A stretch of DNA of 64,000 bases from Streptomyces ferrugineus (GCF_015160855.1 NZ_CP063373.1:3162001-3226000); one strand, 5' to 3'; positions 45,449-57,077 are shown, counted from the first letter of the stretch. Numbers and translations are program-made. Notes: a model not told the origin generated them from the letters alone.

Positions 45449-45652
45449 TCACCGCCCGGACGCGTGAGTGTCCTTGTGGCGGATCTCGGTGTCGGGGCCG
45501 GGGGAGCACAGGCCCTCGTGCCCGTCCTCGAAACGGACGCGGTACGGGGGATTGCCCTCCTGGCCCAGGACTTCGACGATCTCGCCGACCTTGTCGTGTT
45601 GCCCGACCACCCTGCCGTGCTGGACAAGTTGGTCGCCCACGGTTGCACGCAT
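45449..45652 (-). CDS. DUF1918 protein
   Basis: A 67-residue small protein of the DUF1918 family (MRATVGDQLVQHGRVVGQHDKVGEIVEV, then PPYRVRFEDGHEGLCSPGPD), an SH3-like fold frequent in actinobacteria. GAGGAGG precedes ATG 45652 by 8 nt, which sets this start over ATG 45685. Role unknown. Confidence 0.9.
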   Translation of the reverse strand: MRATVGDQLVQHGRVVGQHDKVGEIVEVLGQEGNPPYRVRFEDGHEGLCSPGPDTEIRHKDTHASGR

Positions 45653-45747
45653 CTGTTTGGGCCTCCTCACCAGGTGCGGGAGCAACGGTCCGTGGCCTTG
45701 AGTCTACGGCGTGGAGCGGTGGTTGGAAGTGGGTCGTCAGGGCCCGC

Positions 45748-46662
45748 TCAGCCACGTGCCCGCTGGGTCACGGCGATGCACACCAGCACCGCCGCGGCCG
45801 TCAGCGGGGCGGCCACTGTCAGGTGCTCGCCCAGCAGCAGCACCGACCACACCAGTGTGAGCAGGGGCTGGGCCAACTGCAACTGGCTGGCCTTCGGGAT
45901 GCCGATGGCCGCCATGCCCCGGTACCAGACGACCAGACCGAGGAACTGCGACCCCGCCGCCACCCACACCAGTCCCGTCACCCCGTGCCAGGTCAGATGC
46001 ACGGGCTCGTACGACAGCGCCACCGCGGCGGCCGGCACGCCGATCGGCAGGCACAGCACCAGCGCCCAGCCGATCACCTGCCAGCCCGGCATGACCCGGG
46101 CCAGCCGGCCGCCCTCGGTGTAACCGGCGGCGCACACCACGAGCGCCGCGAACAGAAAGAGGTCGGCGCTGGTCAGGGCGCCGCCGCTCTGCTGCACGGT
46201 GAAGGCGACCACCGCGGCGGCGCCGACCAGGGCCGCGATCCAGAAGGTGCGCGAGGGGCGGGTGCCGACCCGCAGCGCGGAGAACAGAGCGGTCGTCAGC
46301 GGGAGCAGGCCGACCACGACGGCCGCGTGCGCGGTGGTGGACGTCTGCAGGGCGAGCGTCGTGAGCAGCGGGAAGCCGAGGACCACTCCGGCGGCGACCA
46401 CCGCGAGGCCCGCCCAGTGGCGCCGGGAAGGCAGCGGAACCCGCAGCGCGAGCAGACAGCCGCCCGCGACGAGGGCGGCGAGCACACTGCGCGCGGCGAC
46501 CAGCGACCAGGGGCCGAAGCTCTCCAGCCCCCAGGCGGTGGCGGGGAAGGTGAGGGAGAAGGCCGCGACACCGAGGGCGGCCTGCAGGGTGCCGATCGAG
46601 CTGCCGGGCCGACTGCTGACCGCTATCCCGCTGGAGGCGATAGCGCTACTCTGTGTTCTCAT
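45748..46662 (-). CDS. EamA/DMT-family transporter
   Basis: A 304-residue membrane protein with about ten helices in two EamA halves (LQAALGVAAFSLTFPATAWGLE at the start of the first; WHGVTGLVWVAAGSQFLGLVVWYRGMAAIG in the second). DMT exporters of this type move amino acids or metabolites. The only Met near the family start is ATG 46662, whose codon overlaps, on the opposite strand, the ATG of the MocR regulator. No ribosome site precedes it, so a leaderless message is likely. Presumably controlled by the neighbouring PLP-dependent regulator. Confidence 0.9.
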   Translation of the reverse strand: MRTQSSAIASSGIAVSSRPGSSIGTLQAALGVAAFSLTFPATAWGLESFGPWSLVAARSVLAALVAGGCLLALRVPLPSRRHWAGLAVVAAGVVLGFPLLTTLALQTSTTAHAAVVVGLLPLTTALFSALRVGTRPSRTFWIAALVGAAAVVAFTVQQSGGALTSADLFLFAALVVCAAGYTEGGRLARVMPGWQVIGWALVLCLPIGVPAAAVALSYEPVHLTWHGVTGLVWVAAGSQFLGLVVWYRGMAAIGIPKASQLQLAQPLLTLVWSVLLLGEHLTVAAPLTAAAVLVCIAVTQRARG

Positions 46663-46673
46663 GCAAGAGCGTA
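46647..46673. promoter_or_regulatory. Interlocked divergent leaderless promoters
   Basis: TACTCT (46647-46652) lies 8 nt before the plus-strand ATG 46661. TACGCT on the minus strand (46673-46668) lies 5 nt before the minus-strand ATG 46662. Each -10 is inside the other gene. GCTACTCT and AGAGCGTAGC form an imperfect inverted repeat spanning both starts. Confidence 0.5.
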
Positions 46674-48094
46674 GCAGCGTGGCTGATCTGGCGGAACAGC
46701 TACGAGGGGAGCTCAACCGCTACTCGCCAGGTGGAAAGCTCCCGTCGAGCCGGGCCCTCGTCGAACGGTTCCGGGTCAGCCCGGTGACCGTCTCGCGGGC
46801 CCTGGCACAGCTCGCCGCCGAGGGGCTGGTGGTCACCCGCCCCGGCGCCGGGGCGTTCCGGGCGCGGCCGCGGACGGCCACTGCCCCCGTCGGTGACACC
46901 TCCTGGCAGGAAGTCGCCCTCAGCGCGGACGGCGCCGCCGACCTCGTACCGCGCTCGGTGGACGCCTCCGGGGTCCTCGTCTCGCTCGCCGCTCCACCGC
47001 CCGGGGTGATCGAGTTCAGCGGCGGCTATCTGCACCCCTCGCTCCAGCCCGAGCGGGCGATGGCGGCGGCCCTCTCCCGCGCGGGCCGCCGCCCCGGCGC
47101 CTGGGGACGACCGCCCACCGACGGACTGCCGGAGCTGCGCGAGTGGTTCGCCCGGGGCATCGGCGGCGCCATCACCGCCGCCGAGGTCCTGATCACCGCG
47201 GGCGGCCAGTCCGCGCTGACCATCGCGCTGCGCGCGCTCGCCCCGCCGGGCGCGCCCGTCCTCGTCGAGTCGCCCACCTATCCCGGCATGCTGGCGATCG
47301 CCCGCGCGGCCGGCCTGCGGCCGGTGCCGGTGCCGGTGGACGCGGAGGGGGTGAGGCCCGCGCTGCTCGCCGACGCGTTCCGGGCGAGCGGTGCGCGGGT
47401 CTTCGTCTGCCAGCCGCTGATGCAGAACCCCACGGGCGCCGTGCTCCGCTCCGGGCGCCGGGAGGAGGTGCTGCGCATCGTGCGGGAGGCCGGCGCGTTC
47501 GTGGTGGAGGACGACTTCGTACGCCGGCTCGTGCACGAGGACGCGGGGCCGCTGCCGCGCCCGCTGGCCGCCGACGACCCCGACGGTGTCGTCGTCCACG
47601 TCTGCTCGCTGACCAAGGCGACCTCACCCAGCTTCCGGGTGAGCGCGCTCGCCGCTCGGGGTCCGGCGCTGGAGCGGCTGCGCGCCATCCAGGTCGTCGA
47701 CACCTTCTTCGTGCCCCGGCCCCTTCAGGAGGCCGCCCTCGAACTTGTCGGCTCGCCCGCCTGGCCGCGCCATCTGCGCACCGTGGCGACGGCGTTGAGG
47801 ACCCGCCGCGACGCCATGACCTCCGCCCTGCGCCTGCACCTGCCCGAACTCGCCCTCCCGCACATCCCGTCCGGCGGCTACCACCTCTGGCTGCGGCTGC
47901 CCGACGGGGCCGACGAGTCCGCCCTGGTGTCCGCCGCCCTGCGCGCGGGCGTCGCGATCACACCCGGCCGCCCCTACTTCAGCGCGGAACCTCCGGCCGG
48001 GCACCTGCGGTTGAGCTTCGCGGCCGTGGCGGGGGAGGGGGAGATCACCGAAGGGGTATGGCGGCTGCGGGCGGCCTGTGACGAGGTGCTGTGA
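46661..48094 (+). CDS. MocR/PdxR-type GntR regulator with aminotransferase domain
   Basis: A 477-residue fusion. The GntR winged helix is at about residues 6-66 (LAEQLRGELNRYSPGGKLPSS, FRVSPVTVSRALAQLAAEGLV). A linker leads to a fold-type I aminotransferase domain (about 110-470) with VLITAGGQSALTIALRAL, ESPTYPGMLAIARAAGL, QPLMQNPTGAVL, VVEDDF and the PLP Lys in HVCSLTKATSPSFRVSAL. Such proteins use PLP or a PLP adduct as effector and usually control the divergent gene, here the DMT exporter. The start codon overlaps that of the exporter. Confidence 0.93.
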   Translation: MQERSSVADLAEQLRGELNRYSPGGKLPSSRALVERFRVSPVTVSRALAQLAAEGLVVTRPGAGAFRARPRTATAPVGDTSWQEVALSADGAADLVPRSVDASGVLVSLAAPPPGVIEFSGGYLHPSLQPERAMAAALSRAGRRPGAWGRPPTDGLPELREWFARGIGGAITAAEVLITAGGQSALTIALRALAPPGAPVLVESPTYPGMLAIARAAGLRPVPVPVDAEGVRPALLADAFRASGARVFVCQPLMQNPTGAVLRSGRREEVLRIVREAGAFVVEDDFVRRLVHEDAGPLPRPLAADDPDGVVVHVCSLTKATSPSFRVSALAARGPALERLRAIQVVDTFFVPRPLQEAALELVGSPAWPRHLRTVATALRTRRDAMTSALRLHLPELALPHIPSGGYHLWLRLPDGADESALVSAALRAGVAITPGRPYFSAEPPAGHLRLSFAAVAGEGEITEGVWRLRAACDEVL

Positions 48095-48164
48095 GGCGGG
48101 CTGGCGCTCGCTCACGGACGAAAACCGTTCGACGCCCGCGCCTTCGCCCTGCGAGTCTCGCCGC

Positions 48165-48602
48165 ATGACCGACACCCCGCCCCTCGCCGAGGGCTACGAG
48201 ATCTCCACCGACCCCGACCGCGTCGACCGCGAGCGGGTGCACCGGTGGCTGTCCAGCGACGCGTACTGGGCGATCGGGCGGGCGCGGGACAAGCAGGACC
48301 GGGCGATCGACGGGTCGCTGAACTTCGGGGTGTACGAGACGGTTTCGGGGGATCAGGTCGCCTACGCCCGGGTCGTCACCGACCGGGCGACCTTCGCGTG
48401 GCTGTGCGATGTGTACGTCGATCCGTCGGTGCGCGGCAAGGGGATCGGGACGGCGCTGGTCGGGGCCGTACGCGAGTGGCTGCGGCCGCACGGGGTCAAG
48501 CGGGTTCTGCTCGCCACCCACGATGCGCACGGGGTCTACGAGAAGCTCGGGTTCGCGCCGCTGGAGAAGCCGGAGCAGTGGATGGCGCTCTACTTCCAGT
48601 AG
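48165..48602 (+). CDS. GNAT acetyltransferase
   Basis: A 145-residue GNAT-fold protein. The acetyl-CoA pyrophosphate loop is VDPSVRGKGIGTALVGAV, and YEKLGFAPLEKPEQWM is the beta6-beta7 end typical of the family. ATG 48165 (MTDTPPLAEGYEI) is the likely start; an open frame from 48078 overlaps the preceding gene. Substrate unknown. Confidence 0.9.
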   Translation: MTDTPPLAEGYEISTDPDRVDRERVHRWLSSDAYWAIGRARDKQDRAIDGSLNFGVYETVSGDQVAYARVVTDRATFAWLCDVYVDPSVRGKGIGTALVGAVREWLRPHGVKRVLLATHDAHGVYEKLGFAPLEKPEQWMALYFQ

Positions 48603-48749
48603 CGCCCGCGGTTGTACTTGAATGTCCAACAGCCGTTTTCCAGTGACTTGTCCGCCTGGTCCTGACCCCGCAGTAAGGCTAGGTGAACCCTCGGTCACGC
48701 CTGCACAACGCCTCTTGACCTGCCCACTTTCACGTCACACCATCACCGC

Positions 48750-49343
48750 ATGTCGCTTCGGGTCACGTTCGTCGCAGCCGCGCGCAGCTCCCCGCTGCTC
48801 GCGGAGCGCTTCGAGGACGACCGGCCGCTGGACCAGGCCGGCTGGGGTGAGGTGCAGCGCGTCGCGCACGACCTGGTGTCACTGGCCGCGGCCGAGCTGC
48901 GCTACTGCTCGCCGACCCCGCGCAGCCGCGCGACCGGCGACGCCCTGGGCTACGCCCCGCTGGTCCAACTCGCGCTGCGCGACTGCGACATGGGCCGCTG
49001 GCGTGGGCTGACCCTCGGCGAGGCGATGGCCCGGGAGCCGGAGGCCGTGGACGCCTGGCTGGCCGATCCGCGCGGCACCCCGCACGGCGGCGAGTCGCTG
49101 CTCGCGTTCATCTCCCGCGTCGGCGGCTGGCTCGACACCCGGCCGGTGGAGGACGGCGGCCGTATCGTCGCCGTGGCCGAGCCGTCCGTGATCCGCGCGG
49201 CGCTGGTGTACGCGCTGAAGGCGCCGCCGTCGACGTACTGGAACCTCGATGTACGTCCGCTGTCGACGACCACGGTCACCGGCCGCGCGGGCCGCTGGAA
49301 CCTCCGTTTCGAGGGGGCGTCGGCTCAGCCCTCACGCGCGTAG
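48750..49343 (+). CDS. Histidine-phosphatase-fold protein with degenerate active site
   Basis: A 197-residue protein of the phosphoglycerate-mutase/histidine-phosphatase superfamily by layout: RVTFVAAARSSPL at the start, CSPTPRSRATGDALG (usually SPxxRAxxTA), MGRWRGLTLGEAM, HGGESLLAFISRV, and VAVAEPSVIRAALVYAL. The RHG signature is replaced by AAR, and the second catalytic His (normally in THGGVIR) by Glu in AEPSVIR. It therefore probably lacks phosphatase activity and may bind a ligand or act as a regulator. A similar degenerate family exists in actinobacteria, so this is unlikely to be a recent pseudogene. Confidence 0.82.
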   Translation: MSLRVTFVAAARSSPLLAERFEDDRPLDQAGWGEVQRVAHDLVSLAAAELRYCSPTPRSRATGDALGYAPLVQLALRDCDMGRWRGLTLGEAMAREPEAVDAWLADPRGTPHGGESLLAFISRVGGWLDTRPVEDGGRIVAVAEPSVIRAALVYALKAPPSTYWNLDVRPLSTTTVTGRAGRWNLRFEGASAQPSRA

Positions 49344-49769
49344 TGGGTGGTGAGGACCAGGTCCTTGGCCGGTCCGCGCACCCGCCACACCGTCCGCCAG
49401 TGGTCCTCGTCCAGGACGGTGAACTCGCCCCGGTAGAGGTCCGCCGAGCAGGGGTGGTCGGCGACGTGCCGGCCGGACGTCAGATCCAGGTCGTGGAACG
49501 GGCGGCCGTCGGCGAAGCACACCTCCACCGCCCCCGGTGCGGCCCCCGGCAGAAACCGCAGCGTCCGCTCGGCGGGGCGCGAGATGCCCTGCCAGACGAA
49601 CCTGCCGGACTCGTGGTGCAGCAGCCCCCCCGCTCTCCAGGGGGCCGAAAACCGTCGTACCGGAGAACTGCCCTTCCAGGCCACTCGCGAGATCCCGCAC
49701 GGACCGTTCGGCCCGCCAGGCGCCGGCGAGATACGTCAGCGCGTCCGGTACTGGCCAGAACTCGCCCAT
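49325..49769 (-). pseudogene. Small conserved protein (DUF6314-like) broken by a frameshift in a G7 tract
   Basis: Two frames on the minus strand join into one plausible 147-residue protein. The N-terminal part, from ATG 49769, reads MGEFWPVPDALTYLAGAWRA to FGPLESGG. The C-terminal part in another frame reads GLLHHESGRFVWQGISRPAE to the stop at 49325. The switch falls in seven C (plus strand, 49625-49631); six would restore one frame, and 49325-49769 is 445 nt, one more than a multiple of three. Both halves have normal codon use. It may be a sequencing error, a true mutation, or a slippery tract. The family resemblance is from memory. It overlaps the 3' end of the phosphatase-fold gene by 19 nt. 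Confidence 0.7.
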
Positions 49770-49810
49770 CCGATCCACTTCTTCCGACACTTTCGCTTCC
49801 GCACGACCCG

Positions 49811-49840
49811 TTGACGGCCCCAAATCCCCCTCCCTATCTT
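49811..49840 (+). promoter_or_regulatory. Promoter of the arabinofuranosidase gene
   Basis: TTGACG (49811-49816), an 18-nt spacer and TATCTT (49835-49840) give a good housekeeping-type promoter, about 70 nt before the start codon. Confidence 0.6.
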
Positions 49841-49864
49841 GCCGTTCGACGTACTGATCGCTGT

Positions 49865-49887
49865 CCGATATTTCGAACGCCGATATT
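49865..49887 (+). promoter_or_regulatory. Direct repeat, candidate operator
   Basis: CCGATATT occurs at 49865-49872 and 49880-49887 with TTCGAA between. The repeats lie just downstream of the promoter, an apt place for a repressor responding to sugar. Confidence 0.45.
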
Positions 49888-49912
49888 GTGAACACCGAGC
49901 CGCGGAGTATCC

Positions 49913-52387
49913 ATGTCACGCACCCGCTGGAGATACGGCACAGCCGCCACCGCCATCCTGGTGGCGGCGAGCCTCATCCCCACCACCGCCCACGCCGAGG
50001 ACGTCACCGACTACTCGATCACCGTCGACCCGACCGCGCAGGGCGCGAAGATCGACGACACGATGTACGGCGTCTTCTTCGAGGACATCAACCGGGCCGC
50101 GGACGGCGGACTGTACGCCGAGCTGGTGCAGAACCGGTCCTTCGAGTACTCGACCGCCGACAACGGCTCCTACACCCCGCTCACCGCCTGGACGGTCGGC
50201 GGCACGGCCAAGGTCGTCAACGACTCCGGCAGGCTCAACGACCGCAACCGCAACTACCTCTCCCTGGGCGCCGGTTCCTCCGTCACCAACGGCGGCTACA
50301 ACACCGGCATCCGCGTCGAGCAGGGCAAGCGGTACGACTTCTCGGTGTGGGCCCGCGCGGAGAGCGGCACCGCCCTGACCGTCACCCTCAAGGACGCCGC
50401 CGGCGCGCTGGGGACCGCGCGCCAGGTGGCCGTCAAGGGCGGCTGGGCCAAGTACGAGGCCACGTTCACCGCGACCCGCACCAGCAACCGCGGCCGCCTC
50501 ACCGTCGCCGCCACCGACGCGGCGGCCCTCGACATGGTGTCGCTGTTCCCGCGCGACACCTACAAGAACCAGCCGAACGGCCTGCGCAAGGACCTCGCCG
50601 AGAAGATCGCCGCCCTGCAACCTGGCTTCGTGCGCTTCCCCGGCGGCTGCCTGGTCAACACCGGCTCCATGGAGGACTACAGCGAGGCCTCCGGCTGGCA
50701 GCGCAAGCGCTCCTACCAGTGGAAGGACACCGTCGGCCCCGTCGAGGAGCGCGCCACCAACGCCAACTTCTGGGGCTACAACCAGAGTTACGGCCTCGGC
50801 TACTACGAGTACTTCCGCTTCTCCGAGGACATCGGCGCCATGCCGCTGCCCGTCGTCCCGGCCCTGGTGACCGGCTGCGGCCAGAACAAGGCCACCGACG
50901 ACGAGGCGCTGCTCAAGCGGCACATCCAGGACACCCTGGACCTGATCGAGTTCGCCAACGGCCCGGTGACCTCCAAGTGGGGCAAACTGCGCGCCCGGAT
51001 GGGCCACCCCAAGCCCTTCCACCTCACCCACCTCGGGGTCGGCAACGAGGAGAACCTGCCCAACGAGTTCTTCGCCCGCTTCCAGCGGTTCCGCGCCGCG
51101 ATCGAGGCGAAGTACCCCGACATCACGGTCGTCTCCAACTCCGGCCCGGACGACTCCGGCACGACTTTCGACACCGCCTGGAAGCTGAACCGCGAGGCGA
51201 AGGTCGACATGGTCGACGAGCACTACTACAACAGCCCGAACTGGTTCCTGCAGAACAACGACCGCTACGACTCCTACGACCGCAGCGGCCCGAAGGTCTT
51301 CCTCGGCGAGTACGCCTCCCAGGGCAACGCCTGGAAGAACGGCCTCTCCGAAGCCGCGTTCATGACCGGCCTGGAGCGCAACGCGGACGTCGTCAAGCTC
51401 GCCTCGTACGCCCCGCTGCTCGCCAACGAGGACTACGTGCAGTGGCGCCCGGACCTGATCTGGTTCAACAACCGCGCCTCCTGGAACTCGACGAACTACG
51501 AGGTCCAGAAGCTGTTCATGAACAACGTCGGCGACCGTGTCGTCCCCTCGAAGGCGACCACCACGCCGAACGTCAGCGGCCCGATCACCGGTGCCGTCGG
51601 CCTGTCGACGTGGGCGACCAGCGCCGCGTACGACGACGTGAAGGTCACGGCCGCCGACGGCTCGACGCTGCTGAGCGACGACTTCTCCGGTGACGCCTCG
51701 AAGTGGACGCACACGGGGGCCGGCAGCTGGAGCGTCCAGGACGGCCAGTACGTGCAGACGGACGCCGCCGCGGAGAACACCATGGTCCAGGCCGGCGACC
51801 CGTCCTGGCACGACTACGACCTGCATGTGAAGGCCACCAAGAAGTCCGGCAAGGAGGGCTTCCTCGTCGCCTTCGGGGTCAAGGACACCGGCAACTACTA
51901 CTGGTGGAACCTCGGCGGCTGGAACAACACCCAGTCCGCCGTCGAGCAGGCCGTGGACGGCGGCAAGGGCACCCTGCTCACCAAGCCCGGGTCCATCGAG
52001 ACGGGCCGCGCCTACGACATCGACATCAAGGTGCGCGGCCGCCAGGTCACCCTGTACCTGGACGGCCAGGAGTGGGGCACCTTCACCGACGACAAGCCGG
52101 CCGAGCCGTTCCGCCAGGTCGTCACCGAGGACGCCAGGACCGGTGACCTGATCGTCAAGGTCGTCAACGCCCAGGCCTCCGAGGCCCGCACCGCGATCGA
52201 CCTGGGCGGCGCCAAGGTCGCCTCCAGGGCCCGGGTCACCACCCTGGCCGCCGACCAGGACGCCGTGAACACCGAGACGGACACCCCGGTCGCACCGGCG
52301 GCCTCGACCTTCTCCGGGGTCGGCGAGAAGTTCACCTACACCTTCCCGGCGAACTCCGTGACCTTCCTGAGGATCAAGCAGAGGTAG
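49913..52387 (+). CDS. Secreted GH51 alpha-L-arabinofuranosidase, multidomain
   Basis: An 824-residue secreted enzyme. The signal peptide ends at AHA (about residue 28). The GH51 catalytic fold starts DTMYGVFFEDINRAADGG. A CBM4/9-like beta domain is inserted at about 85-205 (RNYLSLGAGSSVTNGGYN). The acid/base Glu379 is in GVGNEEN and the nucleophile Glu466 in FLGEYAS. After about residue 570 a laminin-G/concanavalin-like domain (LLSDDFSGDASKW, YYWWNLGGWNN) interrupts the C-terminal beta-sandwich, which ends TYTFPANSVTFLRI. It releases arabinose from arabinan or arabinoxylan outside the cell. It has its own promoter and a hairpin downstream. Confidence 0.93.
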   Translation: MSRTRWRYGTAATAILVAASLIPTTAHAEDVTDYSITVDPTAQGAKIDDTMYGVFFEDINRAADGGLYAELVQNRSFEYSTADNGSYTPLTAWTVGGTAKVVNDSGRLNDRNRNYLSLGAGSSVTNGGYNTGIRVEQGKRYDFSVWARAESGTALTVTLKDAAGALGTARQVAVKGGWAKYEATFTATRTSNRGRLTVAATDAAALDMVSLFPRDTYKNQPNGLRKDLAEKIAALQPGFVRFPGGCLVNTGSMEDYSEASGWQRKRSYQWKDTVGPVEERATNANFWGYNQSYGLGYYEYFRFSEDIGAMPLPVVPALVTGCGQNKATDDEALLKRHIQDTLDLIEFANGPVTSKWGKLRARMGHPKPFHLTHLGVGNEENLPNEFFARFQRFRAAIEAKYPDITVVSNSGPDDSGTTFDTAWKLNREAKVDMVDEHYYNSPNWFLQNNDRYDSYDRSGPKVFLGEYASQGNAWKNGLSEAAFMTGLERNADVVKLASYAPLLANEDYVQWRPDLIWFNNRASWNSTNYEVQKLFMNNVGDRVVPSKATTTPNVSGPITGAVGLSTWATSAAYDDVKVTAADGSTLLSDDFSGDASKWTHTGAGSWSVQDGQYVQTDAAAENTMVQAGDPSWHDYDLHVKATKKSGKEGFLVAFGVKDTGNYYWWNLGGWNNTQSAVEQAVDGGKGTLLTKPGSIETGRAYDIDIKVRGRQVTLYLDGQEWGTFTDDKPAEPFRQVVTEDARTGDLIVKVVNAQASEARTAIDLGGAKVASRARVTTLAADQDAVNTETDTPVAPAASTFSGVGEKFTYTFPANSVTFLRIKQR

Positions 52388-52416
52388 TTCCCGAGGAGAT
52401 CGGACTCGGGAGGTTT

Positions 52417-52457
52417 CGGCGGTGGGCCGCCGCTGTGCGGGCAGCGGCCCACCGCCG
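52417..52457 (+). terminator. Terminator after the arabinofuranosidase
   Basis: CGGCGGTGGGCCGC...TG (52417-52435) pairs with CAGCGGCCCACCGCCG (52442-52457): 16 bp with a 3-nt bulge and a 6-nt loop. Confidence 0.75.
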
Positions 52458-52496
52458 CGTGCTGTGATCGGCGATAGCCCTGGGCGTCACTGCCAC

Positions 52497-52528
52497 CGGC
52501 CCGGCTGGTGACATCACCAGCCGGGCCG
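52497..52528. terminator. Second hairpin before the arg operon
   Basis: CGGCCCGGCTGG and CCAGCCGGGCCG pair perfectly (12 bp, 8-nt loop). The surrounding 52458-52720 has no gene I can support. Confidence 0.6.
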
Positions 52529-52729
52529 CCGCCTCCTCGTGCTGTTCTTCGTCCTCGGTCACGAGGTGGAGGTCCTCATCGGGGTCCCGCGGATCTGGTC
52601 GTCGTTCCAGGCAGCAGTACGAGGAAGTCCGGAGTGTGCTACACCCCACTCATGCCGTCAGTGAAGTCCAGTACCACTTCCTGCGAACAGCTCAAGAACT
52701 CGGTCTCAGCCGGCCCCCGGCGGGTGATC

Positions 52730-54962
<2,233 letters not shown>

Positions 54963-54966
<4 letters not shown>

Positions 54967-55874
54967 GCAACCCGACGCGGAAGCACACCGCTCTCCCCAA
55001 GGCCCAGATCCTCATCGAGGCGCTGCCCTGGCTGGTCCGGCACAACGGCAAGACCGTCGTCATCAAGTTCGGCGGCAACGCCATGATCGACGAGGAGCTC
55101 AAGGCCGCCTTCGCCCAGGACGTCGTCTTCCTGCACCACGCCGGGCTCAAGCCCGTCGTCGTGCACGGCGGCGGCCCGCAGATCAGCGCCGCCCTCGACA
55201 AGCACGGCATCGTCAGCGAGTTCAAGGCGGGCCTGCGCGTCACCACCGAGGACGCCATGGACGTCGTACGGATGGTGCTGGCCGGGCAGGTCCAGCGCGA
55301 GCTGGTCAACCTGCTCAACGAACACGGCCCGCTCGCCGTCGGCCTCACCGGCGAGGACGCGCACACCATCACCGCCACCAAGCACCAGCCCGAGATCGAC
55401 GGCGAGCTGGTCGACATCGGGCGGGTGGGCGAGATCACCGACATCGACACGGGCGCGATCGAGGCCCTGCTCGCCGACGGCCGGATCCCGGTCGTCTCGT
55501 CGATCGCCCGGAGCCAGGACGACGGACATGTCTACAACGTCAATGCTGATACGGCGGCTGCGGCACTCGCTGCTGCGCTGGGCGCCGAAACCCTCATGGT
55601 CCTCACGGACGTCGAGGGCCTCTACGAGGACTGGCCCCACTCCGACGAGGTGATCAGCCGCCTCACCGCTTCCCAACTGGAGAAGCTGCTGCCGGAGTTG
55701 AGCTCCGGCATGGTGCCGAAGATGGAGGGCTGTCTGCACGCCGTCCGCAACGGCGTCACCACCGCCCGGGTCATCGACGGCCGGGTCCAGCACTCGATCC
55801 TGCTGGAGATCTTCACGGATGAAGGGATCGGCACGATGGTCGTGCCGGACGCGCCGGAGGGGGACGCGCAATGA
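54963..55874 (+). CDS. argB: Acetylglutamate kinase
   Basis: A 303-residue amino-acid kinase. The N-terminal [13 protein letters not shown] contains the phosphate-binding Lys; [11 protein letters not shown] is the glycine-rich loop; [17 protein letters not shown] and [11 protein letters not shown] complete the ATP site. An N-terminal helix ([16 protein letters not shown]) is typical of arginine-inhibited hexameric forms, so feedback inhibition is likely. Overlaps argJ and argD by 4 nt each. Confidence 0.97.
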
Positions 55875-57058
55875 CCGCCAACCAGGAGTACGCCCAGCGG
55901 TGGCAGGGCTCGCTGATGAACAACTACGGCACCCCGCGGCTCCCTCTCGTGCGCGGTGCGGGGCTCAAGGTCTGGGACGCCGAGGACCGGCAGTACTACG
56001 ACTGGGTCGGCGGCATCGCGACCAACGCGCTCGGCCACGCCCATCCGGCGATCATCGAGGCCGTTTCGCGGCAGATCGGTTCCCTCGGCCACATCTCCAA
56101 CTTCTTCATGGCCGAGCCGACCGTCGCCCTCGCCGAACGGCTGCTCCAGCTCTTCGGCCGGGACGGCAAGGTCTTCTTCTGCAACTCCGGCGCCGAGGCC
56201 AACGAGGCCGCGTTCAAGATCGGCCGGCTGACCGGGCGGACCCACATGGTCGCCACCGACGGCGGCTTCCACGGCCGCACGATGGGCGCCCTCGCCCTCA
56301 CCGGGCAGCCCGGCAAGCGGGAGCCGTTCCTGCCGCTGCCCGGCGACGTCACGCATGTGCCGTACGGCGACGCGCAGGCGCTGGCCGCCGCCGTCACCGA
56401 GCAGACGGCGCTGGTGATCATCGAGCCGATCCAGGGCGAGAACGGCGTCGTGGTCCCGCCCGCCGGCTACCTCAAGGCGGCGCGGGCGATCACCGCCGCC
56501 ACCGGCGCCCTGCTGGTCCTGGACGAGGTGCAGACCGGCGTCGGCCGCACCGGGCACTGGTTCGCCTATCAGGCCAGCGAGGGCGTCCTGCCGGACGTCG
56601 TCACCCTGGCCAAGCAGCTCGGCGGCGGGCTGCCGCTCGGCGCGACGGTCGCCTTCGGGCGGGCCGCGGAGCTGCTCCAGCCCGGCCATCACGGGACGAC
56701 CTTCGGCGGGAACCCGGTCGCGTGCGCCGCGGGAATGGCCGTGCTGGACACCATCGCGAACGACGGGTTGCTGGAGAACGTCAAGCGGCAGAGCGAGAAG
56801 CTGCGCGACGGGATCGAGGCCCTGGGCCACCCGCTGATCGACCATGTCCGGGGCGGCGGCCTGCTCCTGGGTATCGTGCTCACCGAACCGCTCGCCGCCA
56901 AGGTGCAGCAGGCGGCTCAGGACGCCGGTTTCCTGGTGAACGCGCCCGCCCCCGATGTCGTACGGCTCATGCCGCCGCTGAACCTCGGTGACGACGAAGT
57001 GGAGGCGCTTCTTCAGGGGCTTCCCGGCATCCTTGACGTGGCCGACGGGGACGGATGA
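55871..57058 (+). CDS. argD: Acetylornithine aminotransferase
   Basis: A 395-residue class III PLP aminotransferase. [51 protein letters not shown] and the PLP Lys in [13 protein letters not shown] are all present. It converts N-acetylglutamate semialdehyde to N-acetylornithine. ATG 55871 is inside the argB stop. Confidence 0.97.
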   Translation: MTANQEYAQRWQGSLMNNYGTPRLPLVRGAGLKVWDAEDRQYYDWVGGIATNALGHAHPAIIEAVSRQIGSLGHISNFFMAEPTVALAERLLQLFGRDGKVFFCNSGAEANEAAFKIGRLTGRTHMVATDGGFHGRTMGALALTGQPGKREPFLPLPGDVTHVPYGDAQALAAAVTEQTALVIIEPIQGENGVVVPPAGYLKAARAITAATGALLVLDEVQTGVGRTGHWFAYQASEGVLPDVVTLAKQLGGGLPLGATVAFGRAAELLQPGHHGTTFGGNPVACAAGMAVLDTIANDGLLENVKRQSEKLRDGIEALGHPLIDHVRGGGLLLGIVLTEPLAAKVQQAAQDAGFLVNAPAPDVVRLMPPLNLGDDEVEALLQGLPGILDVADGDG

Positions 57059-57077
57059 TCCGGGGAATGAGACGACG

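Noticed and set aside
48675..48693. Iron-box-like TAAGGCTAGGTGAACC upstream of the phosphatase-fold gene
   Set aside because: Only about 12 of 19 positions match the consensus and the right half-site is poor.
52374..52649. 91-codon minus-strand frame before argC
   Set aside because: It covers the terminator hairpins, has no family and atypical composition.
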